A stretch of 64,000 nucleotides of DNA from NCBI GenBank assembly GCA_963281255.1, contig OY725506.1, positions 248,001 through 312,000 on the forward strand. The letters are read 5' to 3'. A program made the translations under genes and the position numbers. The stretch is from Aphrocallistes beatrix. Lineage: Eukaryota; Porifera; Hexactinellida; Sceptrulophora; Aphrocallistidae. The notes beneath the pieces are model-generated. The model had not been told where the DNA came from. It made no database searches and was given only the letters and a program-made list of their open reading frames with translations. Shown in pieces: positions 46,695 to 58,361 of the stretch (the first letter of the stretch is position 1; each line of letters begins with the position of its first letter).

Positions 46695-48377
46695 ATGGCT
46701 ACTGCCTCAACGTCTACGCTTCAACCATTTCTCTATGAAGATGACTGTACTTCGATGGTTGAGATATCAATCGCGTGCTTTGACCTGCCAAAAATGGACA
46801 TTTTTTCTGAATCAGATCCATTTGTGACAATATTCCATAAAGAAGGAAACTCCAGTAAGTACAATAAAATCGGACAAACAGAAGTGAAGAAGAATTCCAA
46901 AAATCCCAAATTTGAAACTGTATTTCAGATGAAGTACTACTTCGAGGAAGAACAGATTTTGAAATTCACTTGCGAAGATTTCGACCATGTGGGAAAGAAT
47001 GATTTTATTGGAGAGGTCCAAGTTCGAATGGGAGAGTTGGCGAGTTCTGGAGAACCAATCTTATTCGTTCTGAAAGATGGAGCTAAAAGTCGAGGGAAGA
47101 TTCAGTTGTTTGCAGAGGAAACCAATGGCACCAAATCTAAAGTCAAATTATCTGTTCAATGCAAAAAACTGGACAAAAAGGATTTTTTTGGCAAATCTGA
47201 TCCGTATTTTGAGGTACGAAAGCAGAGAGAAGATAAGCATGCTGTTGTTGTTTACAAGAGTGAGGTTATTAAAAACACTTTGAATCCAACTTTCACACCT
47301 TTTGAGATTGGAATGTGGTTGCTATGCTCCGGGGATATCAACACTCCATTGAAATTCGATGTTTTCGATTGGAATGCGAATGGAATTCCAGATCCGATTG
47401 GAACCTTTTCTACCTCGCTAGCGGAAATCAACTCTGGAACGAAAGAATTTGAAATTATTAATGCAGAAAAGTGGAAAAAGAAAAGAAAGAATTCAGGAAT
47501 TTTCCAATTCACGGATGTCAAAATCATTCCTGTTCATACATTCGTTGATTACCTGAAAGGGGGCTTAGAAATTCAACTGATCGTCGCGATTGACTTCACA
47601 GGTTCGAATGGTAACCCAGCAGATCCCAGTTCGCTCCACTACATCGGAACCACTGACAACGAATACGTCGAAGCCATCAAGAGTGTCGGGAACATCCTGA
47701 TACCTTATGACACGGACCAACTGATCCCAGCTCTTGGATTCGGAGCTAAATTGCCTCCGAATTATGCTCAGGCTTACCATTGCTTCAACTTGAACGGACA
47801 ACAGAACCCAGATGTGCGTGCAGTGGCAGGGATCTTGGATGCCTACAAGCAAACCCTCTCAATGTGTCGCCTGTCCGGGCCAACTCGCTTCGGAGAGATT
47901 CTCACGTATGCTAAAGGTGTCGCTGAGAACCACGTTGAAGAGTACGCATTCACTATCTTGCTCATCATAACCGATGGAGTCATTGATGATATGATTCGGA
48001 GCTCGGATCTGATAGTCGAATCCTCAGCTTTGCCCTTGTCTGTCGTAATCGTGGGTGTGGGGGGTGCGGACTTTTCTAACATGCACAAGCTGGATGCAGA
48101 CGATGTCCCTCTGATCCATTCGAAAACGGGACACAAGATGAAAAGTGACATTGTCCAATTTGTCCCAATGCGAGAGGTGAAAAAAAGCGGGACACATTTC
48201 GACCTCGCTAAGGAAGTGCTTGCAGAGGTTCCAGGACAACTTACGCATTACATGACCAGTAATAATATTCCACCCAGGCCACCTGTAGCTAGGAGCTATC
48301 AAAATATTCTTCCTCAATTTAGTGTCCCTCCTTATCCATTGGGTGAGAATCCTCAGGGAGTTCCGTATCCAACTTGA
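46695..48377 (+). CDS. Copine 2 (C2-C2-vWA)
   Basis: Single-exon copine of 560 aa from ATG 46695 (a longer frame starts at TTG). C2A, C2B and vWA as in copine 1. C2A and C2B differ at scattered sites (for example KMDIFSESDPF versus KVDTSESDPF), whereas the vWA domain is almost the same. The C-terminus carries an extra Pro/Tyr-rich tail (PQFSVPPYPLGENPQGVPYP). The DFTGSNG metal site is kept. TATAAATATG lies about 45 bp upstream. Inverted relative to copine 1; the homology continues into the 3' flank to about 48600. Confidence 0.88.
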   Translation: MATASTSTLQPFLYEDDCTSMVEISIACFDLPKMDIFSESDPFVTIFHKEGNSSKYNKIGQTEVKKNSKNPKFETVFQMKYYFEEEQILKFTCEDFDHVGKNDFIGEVQVRMGELASSGEPILFVLKDGAKSRGKIQLFAEETNGTKSKVKLSVQCKKLDKKDFFGKSDPYFEVRKQREDKHAVVVYKSEVIKNTLNPTFTPFEIGMWLLCSGDINTPLKFDVFDWNANGIPDPIGTFSTSLAEINSGTKEFEIINAEKWKKKRKNSGIFQFTDVKIIPVHTFVDYLKGGLEIQLIVAIDFTGSNGNPADPSSLHYIGTTDNEYVEAIKSVGNILIPYDTDQLIPALGFGAKLPPNYAQAYHCFNLNGQQNPDVRAVAGILDAYKQTLSMCRLSGPTRFGEILTYAKGVAENHVEEYAFTILLIITDGVIDDMIRSSDLIVESSALPLSVVIVGVGGADFSNMHKLDADDVPLIHSKTGHKMKSDIVQFVPMREVKKSGTHFDLAKEVLAEVPGQLTHYMTSNNIPPRPPVARSYQNILPQFSVPPYPLGENPQGVPYPT

Positions 48378-48610
48378 TTAAGCTAGCAACGCTTATAGAA
48401 CTGAGCTATGCTCGTTTGTTTGTATAAATTGTTTATTCCTATTTTTCATTTTATTACTCAAGAGTGTGCCTAAAATATTATATACATATATTGTTTATCT
48501 TATTTTTGTTTACATTATTTGGTAAATAAACATCGCTTGGATATGGATATTAAAAATAAATAATCATATTTACTTGTTGTCAAAGATGAGAATATTGGGA
48601 TTAAGTCAAC

Positions 48611-50104
48611 CAATGGATTTTTCATCTTGTTTGCTGGCAATGCCACTGAATTTAACTCATCTTTTCAGTTATAATTAAAATTTTAATTATAATACTATTA
48701 CCTTCAAAACCTAACAGTCAGATTTCTGCCAAATTTCGCATATCGGATTCATTTATGCTGTGAATATGAATTATAAACTTTTTTTCTCAAAATTCCATTC
48801 TTTTTTTCTGTTTTTTTCTCGAATAATGAAGGTAATTTTATGAATAATAAGTAGCATATATATATACGTATTTTCACACCTAATTGAAGTTTGATGCAGC
48901 TGTATTGTCAGTCTGTCTACCATGCATATATGCTAACATACATTATAACCGGAATGCATGAATATTGAATCTAGACATTGCACTGTTGGATAATAAAACT
49001 ATTGTCTGAGATTTCGATGACTTTCCAACATTGTATTATACCATTATAATTACCACTACGTATTTGGTGATGATATTGTAAGGGGACATTGTGTATTTCA
49101 CTCATATCAAAACCCATTATGTTCCAATGTTAGCATTCCTTGTTAACTTTCCACCTCTACCAGATCACGCAATATGCCAATTTGTAAGGTAAGCTATTAT
49201 CCGATCTCTCTTTACTTAAAATAAAATTCTCAATTATCTGATATATCCTTATGTTGACACATGATACATTACAGATCAATGTAATACAACTACTTACTTC
49301 CCTCCCTATTCTAAAAGCTTACTTAAATGTGAAAGAGTAATGGGGCACGTGGGTACTCAGGTGACTTATTCTTATATTGTAACAACCTCTTCAAATTCTT
49401 TATTGATTAGATCTGTTTAAGATTATTTCCAATGGAGTTGATTGGTGGATGGAACTATCCTCTTAGTGCAGCTCCCATTAGGCATAGGTTTTATGTCATT
49501 GGCGAGGTATAACGTCCGTACGTTCGTTCGCGCGATTTTGGAAATCTAATAGATTGAATCACGACAAATTTTGGATGAACTTTCCTTATAAAGTGTAAAT
49601 ATTCCCCTGGGTGCATCATCTGTTCTTACAAGATGAAAAGTTGTATTGACCAATGAGAACTTAGCCTCGGATAAGAGACACAGCTCAGTACAGCTCTCTG
49701 AAATCTTATATATTTGTTCACGAGTGTTCCACGTATGATTTCAGAGTGATATATTTCTCCATTATTATTTTTCAAGTGATTCAAGCAATTTTTAGGGGGA
49801 AAACATAGCTATTCATAAGCATATTCAAATGAACACGTCCGTTAAAATATATTTTTTAACACCTAGCGATGTTATCAAATCATTAATGTATCATAATTAC
49901 AAATCCCTTAGTGGTTAGGTGTATACATGCTCTGATATATATTTTACATAGTAAACTCACGTCTTTCTCGTTGCACTTACGCATTGATGTAACCAATCAT
50001 TTATTTCTGTGCTTTGCTATAGATCCGCTGTTATCATCCTTAACACGGAGTTATATAAATAGGAAGAAATGTACTTACTGCAAGAAAAGTGGTATTTTGG
50101 GACA
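48611..50104. other. AT-rich spacer, nothing recognised
   Basis: No gene supported. The only G/C-rich spot is near 49505-49545 (ACGTCCGTACGTTCGTTCGC), of unknown nature. Confidence 0.5.
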
Positions 50105-50404
50105 ATGAATTTCTATATTTTTTATTTCTGTATTTTAGCATTTCAAGCTGAGTTCGTCTTCTGTATCTCAAAGTTGGAGATTACTCGTTACGTCATAATC
50201 CCTACAGTTGTTATTGTAGGGTCTTTCTTTTTCATTCTCCTTTGCATGCTTTCGTTGCTTTTTTATTTGAAATTCGGACATAAGATTTCCAAACTGATTA
50301 AGGGCAATCGTCTCAGTGATGAGAAGACCGTTGTCTCTGTGAGGAATACTGTTCTGCCTGAATTCCACCTCGAAAACACGAGCACGAAGAGTGAACGTGT
50401 TTAA
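50105..50404 (+). CDS. STM8, small type I membrane protein
   Basis: Single-exon gene of 99 aa. ATG 50105 is preferred to an in-frame ATG at 50069 because TATATAAATAG at about 50051 puts the transcript start between them, and 50105 begins a signal peptide (residues 1-20, ending AEFVFC). A short ectodomain (ISKLEITRY) is followed by a transmembrane helix (about 31-56), KFGHKISK and a polar tail. Same layout as STM2 and STM3. It lies near the 3' end of the SBNO intron. Confidence 0.65.
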   Translation: MNFYIFYFCILAFQAEFVFCISKLEITRYVIIPTVVIVGSFFFILLCMLSLLFYLKFGHKISKLIKGNRLSDEKTVVSVRNTVLPEFHLENTSTKSERV

Positions 50405-51415
50405 TTATTTCATTTTATTAATGTTGTACATAAGAAGTGTGATTAGATATTTTCTTTTTAGAATAAACTTACAATTTTGGGACAAACTAGTATTGTATGC
50501 TCAGTTAAACACGAGATTTAAGTGTAAAAATGTGATATTTTAGTTTTCCTTTTTTACTCAAAGATTCAACAAATAAATCCAGTGTTACTAAACTAAGTGG
50601 CACTTCTATTTTTAGAATTAGACACACTATTTTATAACACATATGGTTTAAGTTAGTACTGAGCCTACTGTTATTTTAAAGGTAATTTTCTCAGCACAGA
50701 ATTCACCATATTATATTCAGTTCACAGTCTGTTGCTTTCCTCAGGAATGATCCAACCTAGTCTATTTGTTATCAAATTTGTTTTATAAGCTAAAAGTACT
50801 TTAATTATAATTTCTTGTCGATGTATTAATTCATAACTCGTGGGTTGAAAATATTTTTGTTAACAGAACAGAATTTACTATTTAAGGCTTGTGCGAAGTT
50901 TCGATATGTGAGAATATTTAATATATGTATGTATAAGTGGTTATAACGTAGCACGTTAGCGTAACGTTCTATCAAAATGGTATTGCGAATAATCATACTT
51001 TTGTGTTAGTGACCGAATAAGTGGTAGAGAGAGCGTGGCGGTTATAACTACATAGCATCCTATCTAGAACTTAAACTAATCACCTGGGATCCTATTTATA
51101 GCATGGACTCACATTTCTAAGGTTTCCCGCCCAAAATTACTTAACCGGAAATGAGCTAGCAGAATCCATAGTTAATGAGTGTATTAACAAATATTATTTT
51201 CATTTTATTTCGGCGTATGGTCTTTCCAATGAATTCCAAACAAACAAAATGTTGTTTTTACAGTGTAAATATATAATACATAATAACCAAATTTAGTGAA
51301 CATAAACATCAATATTGACTGGAGTCACTAGATGCTAGTACATTCATTTCAAGATGCATTTAAAAGGTATCAACATAGTATCAATATTCTATTTATATAA
51401 CTGTGTTTATTCTAG
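50405..51415. other. 3' end of the SBNO intron
   Basis: No gene. Contains a degraded element at about 51075-51175 (TTTCCCGCCCAAAATTACTT; ACCGGAAATGAG) that is the inverted match of pieces near 2200, 10245 and 59240. Ends with the TTCTAG acceptor. Confidence 0.55.
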
Positions 51416-51877
51416 GTCACACTAGAAGAGGCAAAGCCTCATTGGAATGAGCTCTACAGTGAATCTCTCACCAAATGCAGGCACAAATTTCTGATGGGAA
51501 AATGCAGATTTGATCTTCCAAACAGTCCTTGCGAAGTAGGACTCCGTTCTTGCACCAAGTACATTCTGAGTGGATCTGTGTTGGGTGTTTGGTCACATTT
51601 GTGTCGATCACTGGCCAATGACTTAACAGGGAATTTCTACATCCAAGTGGTACGGCTGTACACCACGGACCTGGAGAGGGAAGTGGGCATTCTGATCCCT
51701 CCATCTCGTGTCGAGGTGTTGAGGGAGGCTCTCGAGCAAGTGGATAAGCAAGCTTGCGGTGATTACGAAACCATCACCGTAACTGAAATTGGAACTAACG
51801 AGATGGAAATTGGAACTATGGATGCACAGATTGAGATGTTGATCGAAAAACCAAGTTCAGATTCTGACAGTTCTTAA
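51416..51877 (+). CDS. sbno: SBNO (strawberry notch) homologue, last exon
   Basis: After the TTCTAG acceptor the exon opens in phase 0 with VTLEEAKPHWNELY. It then has CRHKFLMGKC, CEVGLRSCTKYILSGSVLGVW and QVVRLYTTDLEREVGILIP, which match the end of SBNO proteins ([21 protein letters not shown] in the vertebrate protein as I remember it). It ends with an acidic/Ser-rich tail (SSDSDSS) and TAA at 51875-51877. Together with exon 31-305 it restores the conserved C-terminal region and defines the intron between. Family recognition is firm. Confidence 0.9.
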   Translation, partial: VTLEEAKPHWNELYSESLTKCRHKFLMGKCRFDLPNSPCEVGLRSCTKYILSGSVLGVWSHLCRSLANDLTGNFYIQVVRLYTTDLEREVGILIPPSRVEVLREALEQVDKQACGDYETITVTEIGTNEMEIGTMDAQIEMLIEKPSSDSDSS

Positions 51878-53468
51878 CAAAGTTTCTCTTAAATGCTCTT
51901 GCGATCACTTCCATGCCAATCAACATCCAATCAAATGATAGAGTGTAGACTTGAAGAATTGATTAGCTTGTTGTTATTGTTGTTATTGTTTACCGTTGTC
52001 ACATGCTAGGATAGAAACATAATAGATTTATTTCTCGATATTTTGCGATGTTGCGTATTTCTATTATTATTATTATTATCATCATCCGATCTGATTAATG
52101 AACTGATTTAGATTTGGTGTTTGTAAGGTTATTAAAGTATACTAAAAATAGAATTTCTGTACATTCCAGATTAAGTATCTTCATTTCAGTTTAGACATTT
52201 CGTCATAAGTTCGTTAGTCTTAAAAGTGCTCCTTCCTGGAAATTCTATTGGACCATATTTTCCTTGTAAGGTAGAGATTTGTACCTGGGCAAAAGGTATT
52301 CTGTATTAGCCAATCAGAGTCCAGGGATTTAGCATTACAAAGGCTTTGATATGATTAACCAATAGGATTAGACCTAACTCAATGCATTTGCGAGATAATT
52401 CTCTTAAAATCTCTCTAAACTTGAAATCCAGCTGATTGGCTAGAATGAAAAATGTTTACGAAACAATAATACCTGTATATTATCACAAAAAAATATTTTC
52501 ACACCTTTCACATTAATTTATATTTTACATAGAATTTCTCTCAACGGTGAATAGACAATTGGGACAAATCTCCAGGAACAGAATAGTTCCTATTCATAGA
52601 AGCTAACACTGAATTCCATTGGTTAATTGGGAACTCCTTCTAATCAGGACAAAATATCGAGACCCGATGTGTCCCAATTAACTTCTTTCTTTTTTGATCC
52701 GGGGGCCCCGACCAGTAGCTCCACGGGGGGGTTGTTCCTACTTTTGATCTTGATTTTTATGCCTCAAAATGAATGGCGGAATTTTTGTGCCCTGAAATGA
52801 TTTCTCAATCAAAATGCCTCATTTTAACCTTTTTTTTTCAAACATACTCCACTCCAAAAGGCTCACTTCCCGTTCCTTACATATTAATGCCTGTTTATTT
52901 TAGTCTCTAATGAGACAGAAGTTCTGGGGACGAAAGTTCCGCTATCCCTCAAAATGAATGAATAATAAGATATATTTAATCGATATTTCAGCGTCTAAGA
53001 TTTGAAATTTTTATGTGGGACAAGTCCCTAGGACAGTCAAATTTTTAAGTTTGGTCCCTAAATTAAAATCTCTGGAGCCGCAACTGGAAATTACGACATA
53101 GGAACTGTATTTGTTCTGAACATTATAATTCTCCGGAATCGTACCGTCATCCGTAATTATGCACTGAGGTATTCCGGAATGTACCGGACCAAACTATCCG
53201 GTTTACCATCACATTAACATGCATGCCAACTTGAGCCATGATAAAAGCGGGACGCAGTGTTGTATTTCACGGGACATGACGGGACGCAATAGAAAAGTAT
53301 TTTACACATGAAATTTTAAAAAAGCGGGACACTCACGAAAATTAGCTCAATAGAAGAGTGAAAAAAGCGGGACGTCCCGCCAAAAACGGGACGGGGCGGT
53401 TGGCATGTATGCATTAACTCAGTTTATGATATACTCGTTCCAGATTCGAAGTTTCTAGTTAGCTGAAA
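51878..53468. other. SBNO 3' flank and RpS8 upstream region
   Basis: Contains a GCGGGAC MITE (53215-53415) and G-rich repeat scraps near 52695-52735 (GATCCGGGGGCCCCGACC). No gene. Confidence 0.5.
53215..53415. mobile_element. MITE with GCGGGAC words (copy 3)
   Basis: Ends CATGCCAACTTGAGCCATG and CGGTTGGCATGTATG, interior GCGGGACG and CACGGGACATGACGGGACGC. It ends about 55 bp before the RpS8 start codon, so it may overlap its promoter. Confidence 0.7.
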
Positions 53469-54537
53469 ATGGGAATTTCTCGAGACAAGTGGCACAAGAG
53501 GCGAGTGACAGGCGGGAAGCAAGCATTCTGGAGGAAAAAGCGCAAATTCGAGATGGGAAGACCTCCAGCCAACACGAAACTGGGACAGAAAAGAATCCGA
53601 ACCGTCCGAACTCGCGGGGGAAATCAGAAGTTCAGGGCTCTGCGAGTGGATTCCGGGAACTTCAGCTGGGGCAGCGAGACCGTGACGAAGAAGACCAGGA
53701 TTGTGGATGTCGTCTATAACGCCAGTAACAACGAGCTGGTCAGCACCAAGACACTCGTCAAGAACTGTATCATACAGGTGGGGGAGGATTCTATTTTTAG
53801 AACGAGCTTTACTGTTTCAGCTGTGGTAGTGCGGAAATGGTTCGACTTTTCGAAAAAGGAAATAGTTCCAATTGCAGGTTTAAGAAATAGTTCGACTTTT
53901 TATCATTAGGATTTATGGTGGTTTTCATGTGAACTATTTCCTTTTTTGTGCGAATTATTTCCACCATACCTTCAGCTGTGTGGATTACGGACACTTTGTT
54001 TCCGTATAAACCATTTTTATGAATGTGCCATGCCTCTAAATCGAGCGTCCAGTTAAGGAAGCGGTCTGGGGGGTTCAACCTCTTGGACAAAGTGCGTCTA
54101 ATTTTAGAATCTCTGTTTATTTTTAGATCGATGCTACGCCGTTCAGACAATGGTATGAGGCCCACTACGGTCTCCCGCTAGGCAAGAAACGAGCGAGAAA
54201 GGATTCCGAGAAAGACTCAGAGAAAACGAAGGAAGCTAAAGCGAGCAAAGATGCCAAAACAACCAAGGATGCGAAAACTGGGAAAGATAAGAAAAAAGTG
54301 AAGAAAGATGGAGTAGAAACCAAGGATGCGAAGCGGCCTTCAAAACATGTGCGATACAAGCTAGCTAAGCGGAAACAGATCTCGAAACTTGAGCAGGGTC
54401 TATCGGACCAGTTTAATTCTGGGAAACTTTACGCCTGTGTCTCGAGTCGCCCCGGGCAGTGCGGGAGATGTGATGGGTACATCTTAGAAGGCCGTGAGCT
54501 CGAGTTCTATTTTAGGAAGATCAAAGCTAGGAAATGA
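53469..54537 (+). CDS. RpS8: 40S ribosomal protein S8 (eS8)
   Basis: Exons 53469-53777 and 54127-54537, joined in phase 0 (GTGGGG donor, TTTTAG acceptor), give 239 aa. The protein starts [18 protein letters not shown] and contains [26 protein letters not shown], then after the junction FRQWYEAHY and finally [16 protein letters not shown]...[10 protein letters not shown]. All are hallmarks of eS8, a small-subunit ribosomal protein. It is about 30 residues longer than the usual 208. Residues about 127-175 are a Lys/Asp-rich stretch with imperfect repeats ([18 protein letters not shown]) replacing a short variable loop. The intron carries a MITE. Confidence 0.95.
53825..53970. mobile_element. 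MITE in the RpS8 intron, 9-bp target duplication TTCAGCTGT (copy 2)
   Basis: Begins GGTAGTGCGGAAATGG, ends ATTTCCACCATACC, flanked by TTCAGCTGT at 53816-53824 and 53971-53979. Same family as 8021-8166. Confidence 0.85.
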
Positions 54538-55059
54538 TTGGCTGCTTGAGTAGTAGTGTAGAGTTAGGATCTAAGTGTTGTAGCGAGTAATAATGAATCT
54601 TAGAATTATGAGTTTCTAGTTGCGGGGAATACTTCTACACCAACCCGTGAGCTATTTTTAACTACTACTGGATACTATTTTTAGTATCAGACTTAACAAT
54701 GGAAATACAATGATGAGTAAGAACATAATATGAAAGAGCATAAACTCAGACTTGCATCCATGGTTTTGTTTCATGTTAATGTATCCGAATGTAAAAGAAA
54801 TAGATGAGTGGTTTGCTGGGCTAATCACCAGGTTGTGTCCATGTGTCACCAAACGGTGGATTAATAGATTGCTTAGAAACTGATGGAACTCAACCTGAAT
54901 GGTTTAGTTCGAGTTAACCACCGAAGCGTCTAATTGTGTCGAGTTGCATACAATTCTATTCAAAAACTGACCATGAATTTACTACTATCATAATCAATTG
55001 AATTGAAAATGTGGAAATTTGACGTGACTGATTCCCACAGTTCACTGGAATGACGTCAT

Positions 55060-57907
55060 ATGAAATTCTTTGTTCATAAATGTAGGAATATTTCAGGAAT
55101 AATAGATTTAGAGTATTCACCTGAAAGAGTTACTGATTTAGAACAGAAACTTACTGGATTCAAATTCCTATCTCAAAAACCTGTTTCAATGGCGACCGTT
55201 CGAAATCAAGAAATTCTCGATCCAGAAGCGATCAGTGCTGAATCTCGAACAGTTCAGCATCAGGTGTGCGATAGCTCAGAGATATTAGCTCTTTATAAGC
55301 CTAAGTCTTGTTGATGAAGAGTAACTGAGATTAAAGTTCCTTTTGATCTGATTGGTTGATTTTTTAATTAACTTCCAGAGTTATAATACCGTATTTCCCT
55401 GAATAAGCGCCGGGTCTAAAGGGTGAGCGAAATAAATAAGCGCCGGGGCTTAAATAAGCGCCGGGGCTCGAATAAGCGTCGGATGCCGGGGCATTTTAGT
55501 TCTCTGAACATCATATCAAACTAGTATCTTCAGTAGTGGCACAAGTGCTCAAGTGCTTTTTGAAACATTACATTATCCTTTTTTAATAGAACTAACATTC
55601 TCAGTTGTGGCAAAAATAAAAGTGCCAGTCAATGTAGTAAACAAAAAAAGAGCGCCGGGTCAAAATAGCGAATGAAAAAAATAAGCGCCGGGTCTAAAGG
55701 GTGCACGAAATAAATAAGCGCCCGGGCGCTTATTTGAAGCAATACGGTATGTATTTTCAATAAAAAGTTTTGGTTTTTAGCATTGGTTGGAGCGAAATGT
55801 GTATTTTGATGACAAGAAAAGGAAGATTGGTGAGTTCACACTTCTATTTTATTTATTGTTTACTTTATTATGAGTCAATAAAAACAAAAAGCTTTAAAAT
55901 ATCCTTCATATGAATATAATACTCTAGATTTCATCTTGGTGTACAGTGATTCTTCTGATTCTACCTCAGCACGTTACAGGAGTGTGTTCGAAGATCATAT
56001 CTCTAAGAAAGGGTTGGAATATGAACTGCAAGACAAAGAGGTTAGGCGCAGGAGATAGTAGGCTCTAGAAATATCATTTTATTGCGATTCTTTCTTGCAT
56101 TTTGGCGAATCAAATTAGTTGCATTTTTACAATGCTAATAAGTGCAGACTTCTGAAATTCAAAATTTGGTATTCAATACAGTCGACTCCGCTTAATAGGG
56201 TCACATTGGTCTGAGGACATTTTGTCCCGATTAAGCGGAGAACCCTATTAACCGAAAATATTTTGTATTAGCTTCTATGTGTGAGAGTTATTCCGGTCCT
56301 GCCAAAAGTGGCCCGATTAAGCGGAGTCGACTGTATCTCGAGATTAAATATTCTATCATAGCTTTTTAGTATAATAAGATCTAATAAATCACTTTTAATT
56401 CCATATAAGGAATGTGTTCTTAAATAGACTTGTCTTATTATTTCCACTTATTTACATGTGTTTATTGTATTTATATTTGTAGCTATCTCCTAACAAGAGC
56501 ACCTTCTATCTGAAGATCCACGCGCCAGATCCTATACTCAGGAAGTACGCAGAATACATGGGCATCCGACTACCCATCGATAGGCAAGAGACATTCGACT
56601 CTTCTCTCTTCAGCAAACTCTACTCTTGTCTCAAGATTGGAAAGCTGTTCTCTCCCTTCCAGGCTAAAATGCACGAAAAATTTGAGGTTATTACCAATTG
56701 GATTTCATTACATATTTGAATATATTTAGATATAAATTCGCCAACCTATGCAAGGAAAAAGCTGGACATAAGTGTATTTTAGCGGGATATTGAATTATTA
56801 AGCGGGATATTGAGTTATTAAGCGGGATATTGAGTTATTTAGCGGGACATAGTATATTTGCATCAGTCCTATACACTGAAAAGCGGGGCAATTCCACTTT
56901 TTGGGACGTTTTCGCGGGACTTTACTTTCAACATCTGTCCAGTATGAGATATATACTGTGTATCCTTTCTGATTGAATCTCGTTGGTATCAGCGTAGGTG
57001 AATCGAATTTTCAACGTTGAAATTTTGCATCCACCAAAGTTGACTGACAAGTGTGTATTTACGAGTATTTCCAGGTTGGAGAATGCTATACCTCTTCCTA
57101 CTTACACACTAAACGAGATAAGTTCGTCCCCAGCTCCTACATGCCCCCGATGGAATCTCAGCTAATAGGGGGAGACGAATTGACGCGAGAACTCTTCTCC
57201 GATTCCCTGCGCAGTATGATTGTGTACTACATTCTCTCCATCGTTCCTTTCTCCACGAAAGAAGACACGATGAATGGTGAGAACAGTGGAGTAGAGTCCG
57301 ATTAATATTTCTATAACAAATGTTATAGTTTGAGCTTCACTAAATTAGTAATTCAGAAGAGATTATATTCTCTTTTGGAGGTGATTATTCTAAGTGTGAT
57401 CTTATTTTAGCACCTGCGAAGCTTAAATGTGAATATTTCATGGGTTATTAACAAATGAATATTCTTCTGAATTTAATTCACTCCATATCAAAATGACAAA
57501 AATGAATGCTAACAACTGAGAACTGTCATTGGCAGTTTCTTCAGTTAATTCCATTAGGATTCCATGCCACATTAGCACAGTTAACAATTCCTGTAATAAG
57601 AATATTTGACTATATTCTCATATATATAATCAATTCAAATTGAGAGTAGAAGTTAATGGTGAATCGTTTGATAATATTTCTAATTCAGTTGGTCTGGAAC
57701 GCCTCCTGTCCCGAGGAGGATACTCGTCTGCCTATCCACTCCACGACGGACCCTGCTTCATGAACCAGGGACAGAAGCATCCAGACTGCTACAGACAGTT
57801 CCTCTACAAGGAGTGGGGAAGCCCCTTCGCATTCTTCAAGTCTCAGCCACTGGACAACATTAGAGAGTATTTTGGAGACAAAATAGCTATTTACTTCGCA
57901 TTCATTG
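55060..57907 (+). CDS. Anoctamin (TMEM16) family protein, 5' part
   Basis: Exons 55060-55263 (start at ATG 55060, least certain), 55781-55829, 55928-56040, 56483-56686, 57075-57276 and 57689-57907 splice in frame (phases 0,1,0,0,1, then 1 outgoing). The peptide has KKRKIDFILVYSDSSD, the start of the anoctamin cytoplasmic domain. It later has LLSRGGYSSAYPLHDG, YKEWGSPFAFFKSQPLDNIR and YFGDKIAIYFAFI, which leads into the first transmembrane helix. Anoctamins are Ca2+-activated chloride channels or lipid scramblases. The transmembrane exons and Ca2+ site are not found in this window, so the gene continues past a long intron beginning at 57908. Confidence 0.82.
55386..55752. mobile_element. MITE built of AATAAGCGCCGGG words
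   Basis: The ends ATACCGTATTTCCCTGAATAA and TTATTTGAAGCAATACGGTAT are inverted. The interior repeats AATAAGCGCCGGG five or more times. It lies in anoctamin intron 1. Similar elements are widespread in animal genomes (general knowledge). Confidence 0.8.
56179..56333. mobile_element. MITE, CAGTCGACTCCGC ends, TA target (copy 2)
   Basis: The same element as 2252-2404, with TA at both flanks, in anoctamin intron 3. Confidence 0.85.
56740..56955. mobile_element. MITE with GCGGGAC words (copy 4)
   Basis: Shares TATACACTGAAAAGCGGGGC and CATAGTATATTTGCAT with copy 1. A short internal unit (AAGCGGGATATTGAGTTATT) is repeated about three times. In anoctamin intron 4. Confidence 0.7.
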
Positions 57908-58361
57908 GTGAGTTGAATACAAATCTTGTTATTTATGGATTTTTAATACGAAATATTTGCTTTTCTTTCTTACTATAAGTATAAGATGTCTTACCCCACT
58001 ATAGTACTATAATACCTCTATATCTTATAGGAGGTAAAAAGTTAAAATGTAAGTTCATATTTATATCCCCGAATCCATACTGATATGTTCTCAGGGGTTT
58101 ATAATCTGGGTGAATACATTGTTTTAATTTTAGCTGCTCGCAATGCTTAAAAATAAAAATACACTATATATATACACTCTACAAACACAATATTATGCAC
58201 TCAAAATCTACAAAATGTACTACAAACTGTCTCATGTTATCTAAGCTTTAGCTGTCTTGCTGCTCTCAATTGTGTGCGTTTATGTCATAACTGATTCGGA
58301 TTAGCTACTTGCTGTCTCCATTACCAGGCTTGTATTAACTAAGACTCCTAATGAGCATGCA

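Larger units (their letters stand above)
43560..48610. repeat. Inverted duplication, arms about 1.95 kb, carrying the copines
   Basis: Arms at about 43560-45510 and 46630-48610 match in reverse complement from the 5' leader (CACACTCATT, TATAAAT) through the coding region to the 3' flank (CTCAAGAGTGTGCCTAAAAT). The central spacer is about 1.1 kb and holds the TRAF relic and microsatellite. Confidence 0.8.

Noticed and set aside
44294-48317. ORFs opposite the copine genes
   Set aside because: Shadows of the conserved vWA and C2 coding strands, mirrored in both copies.
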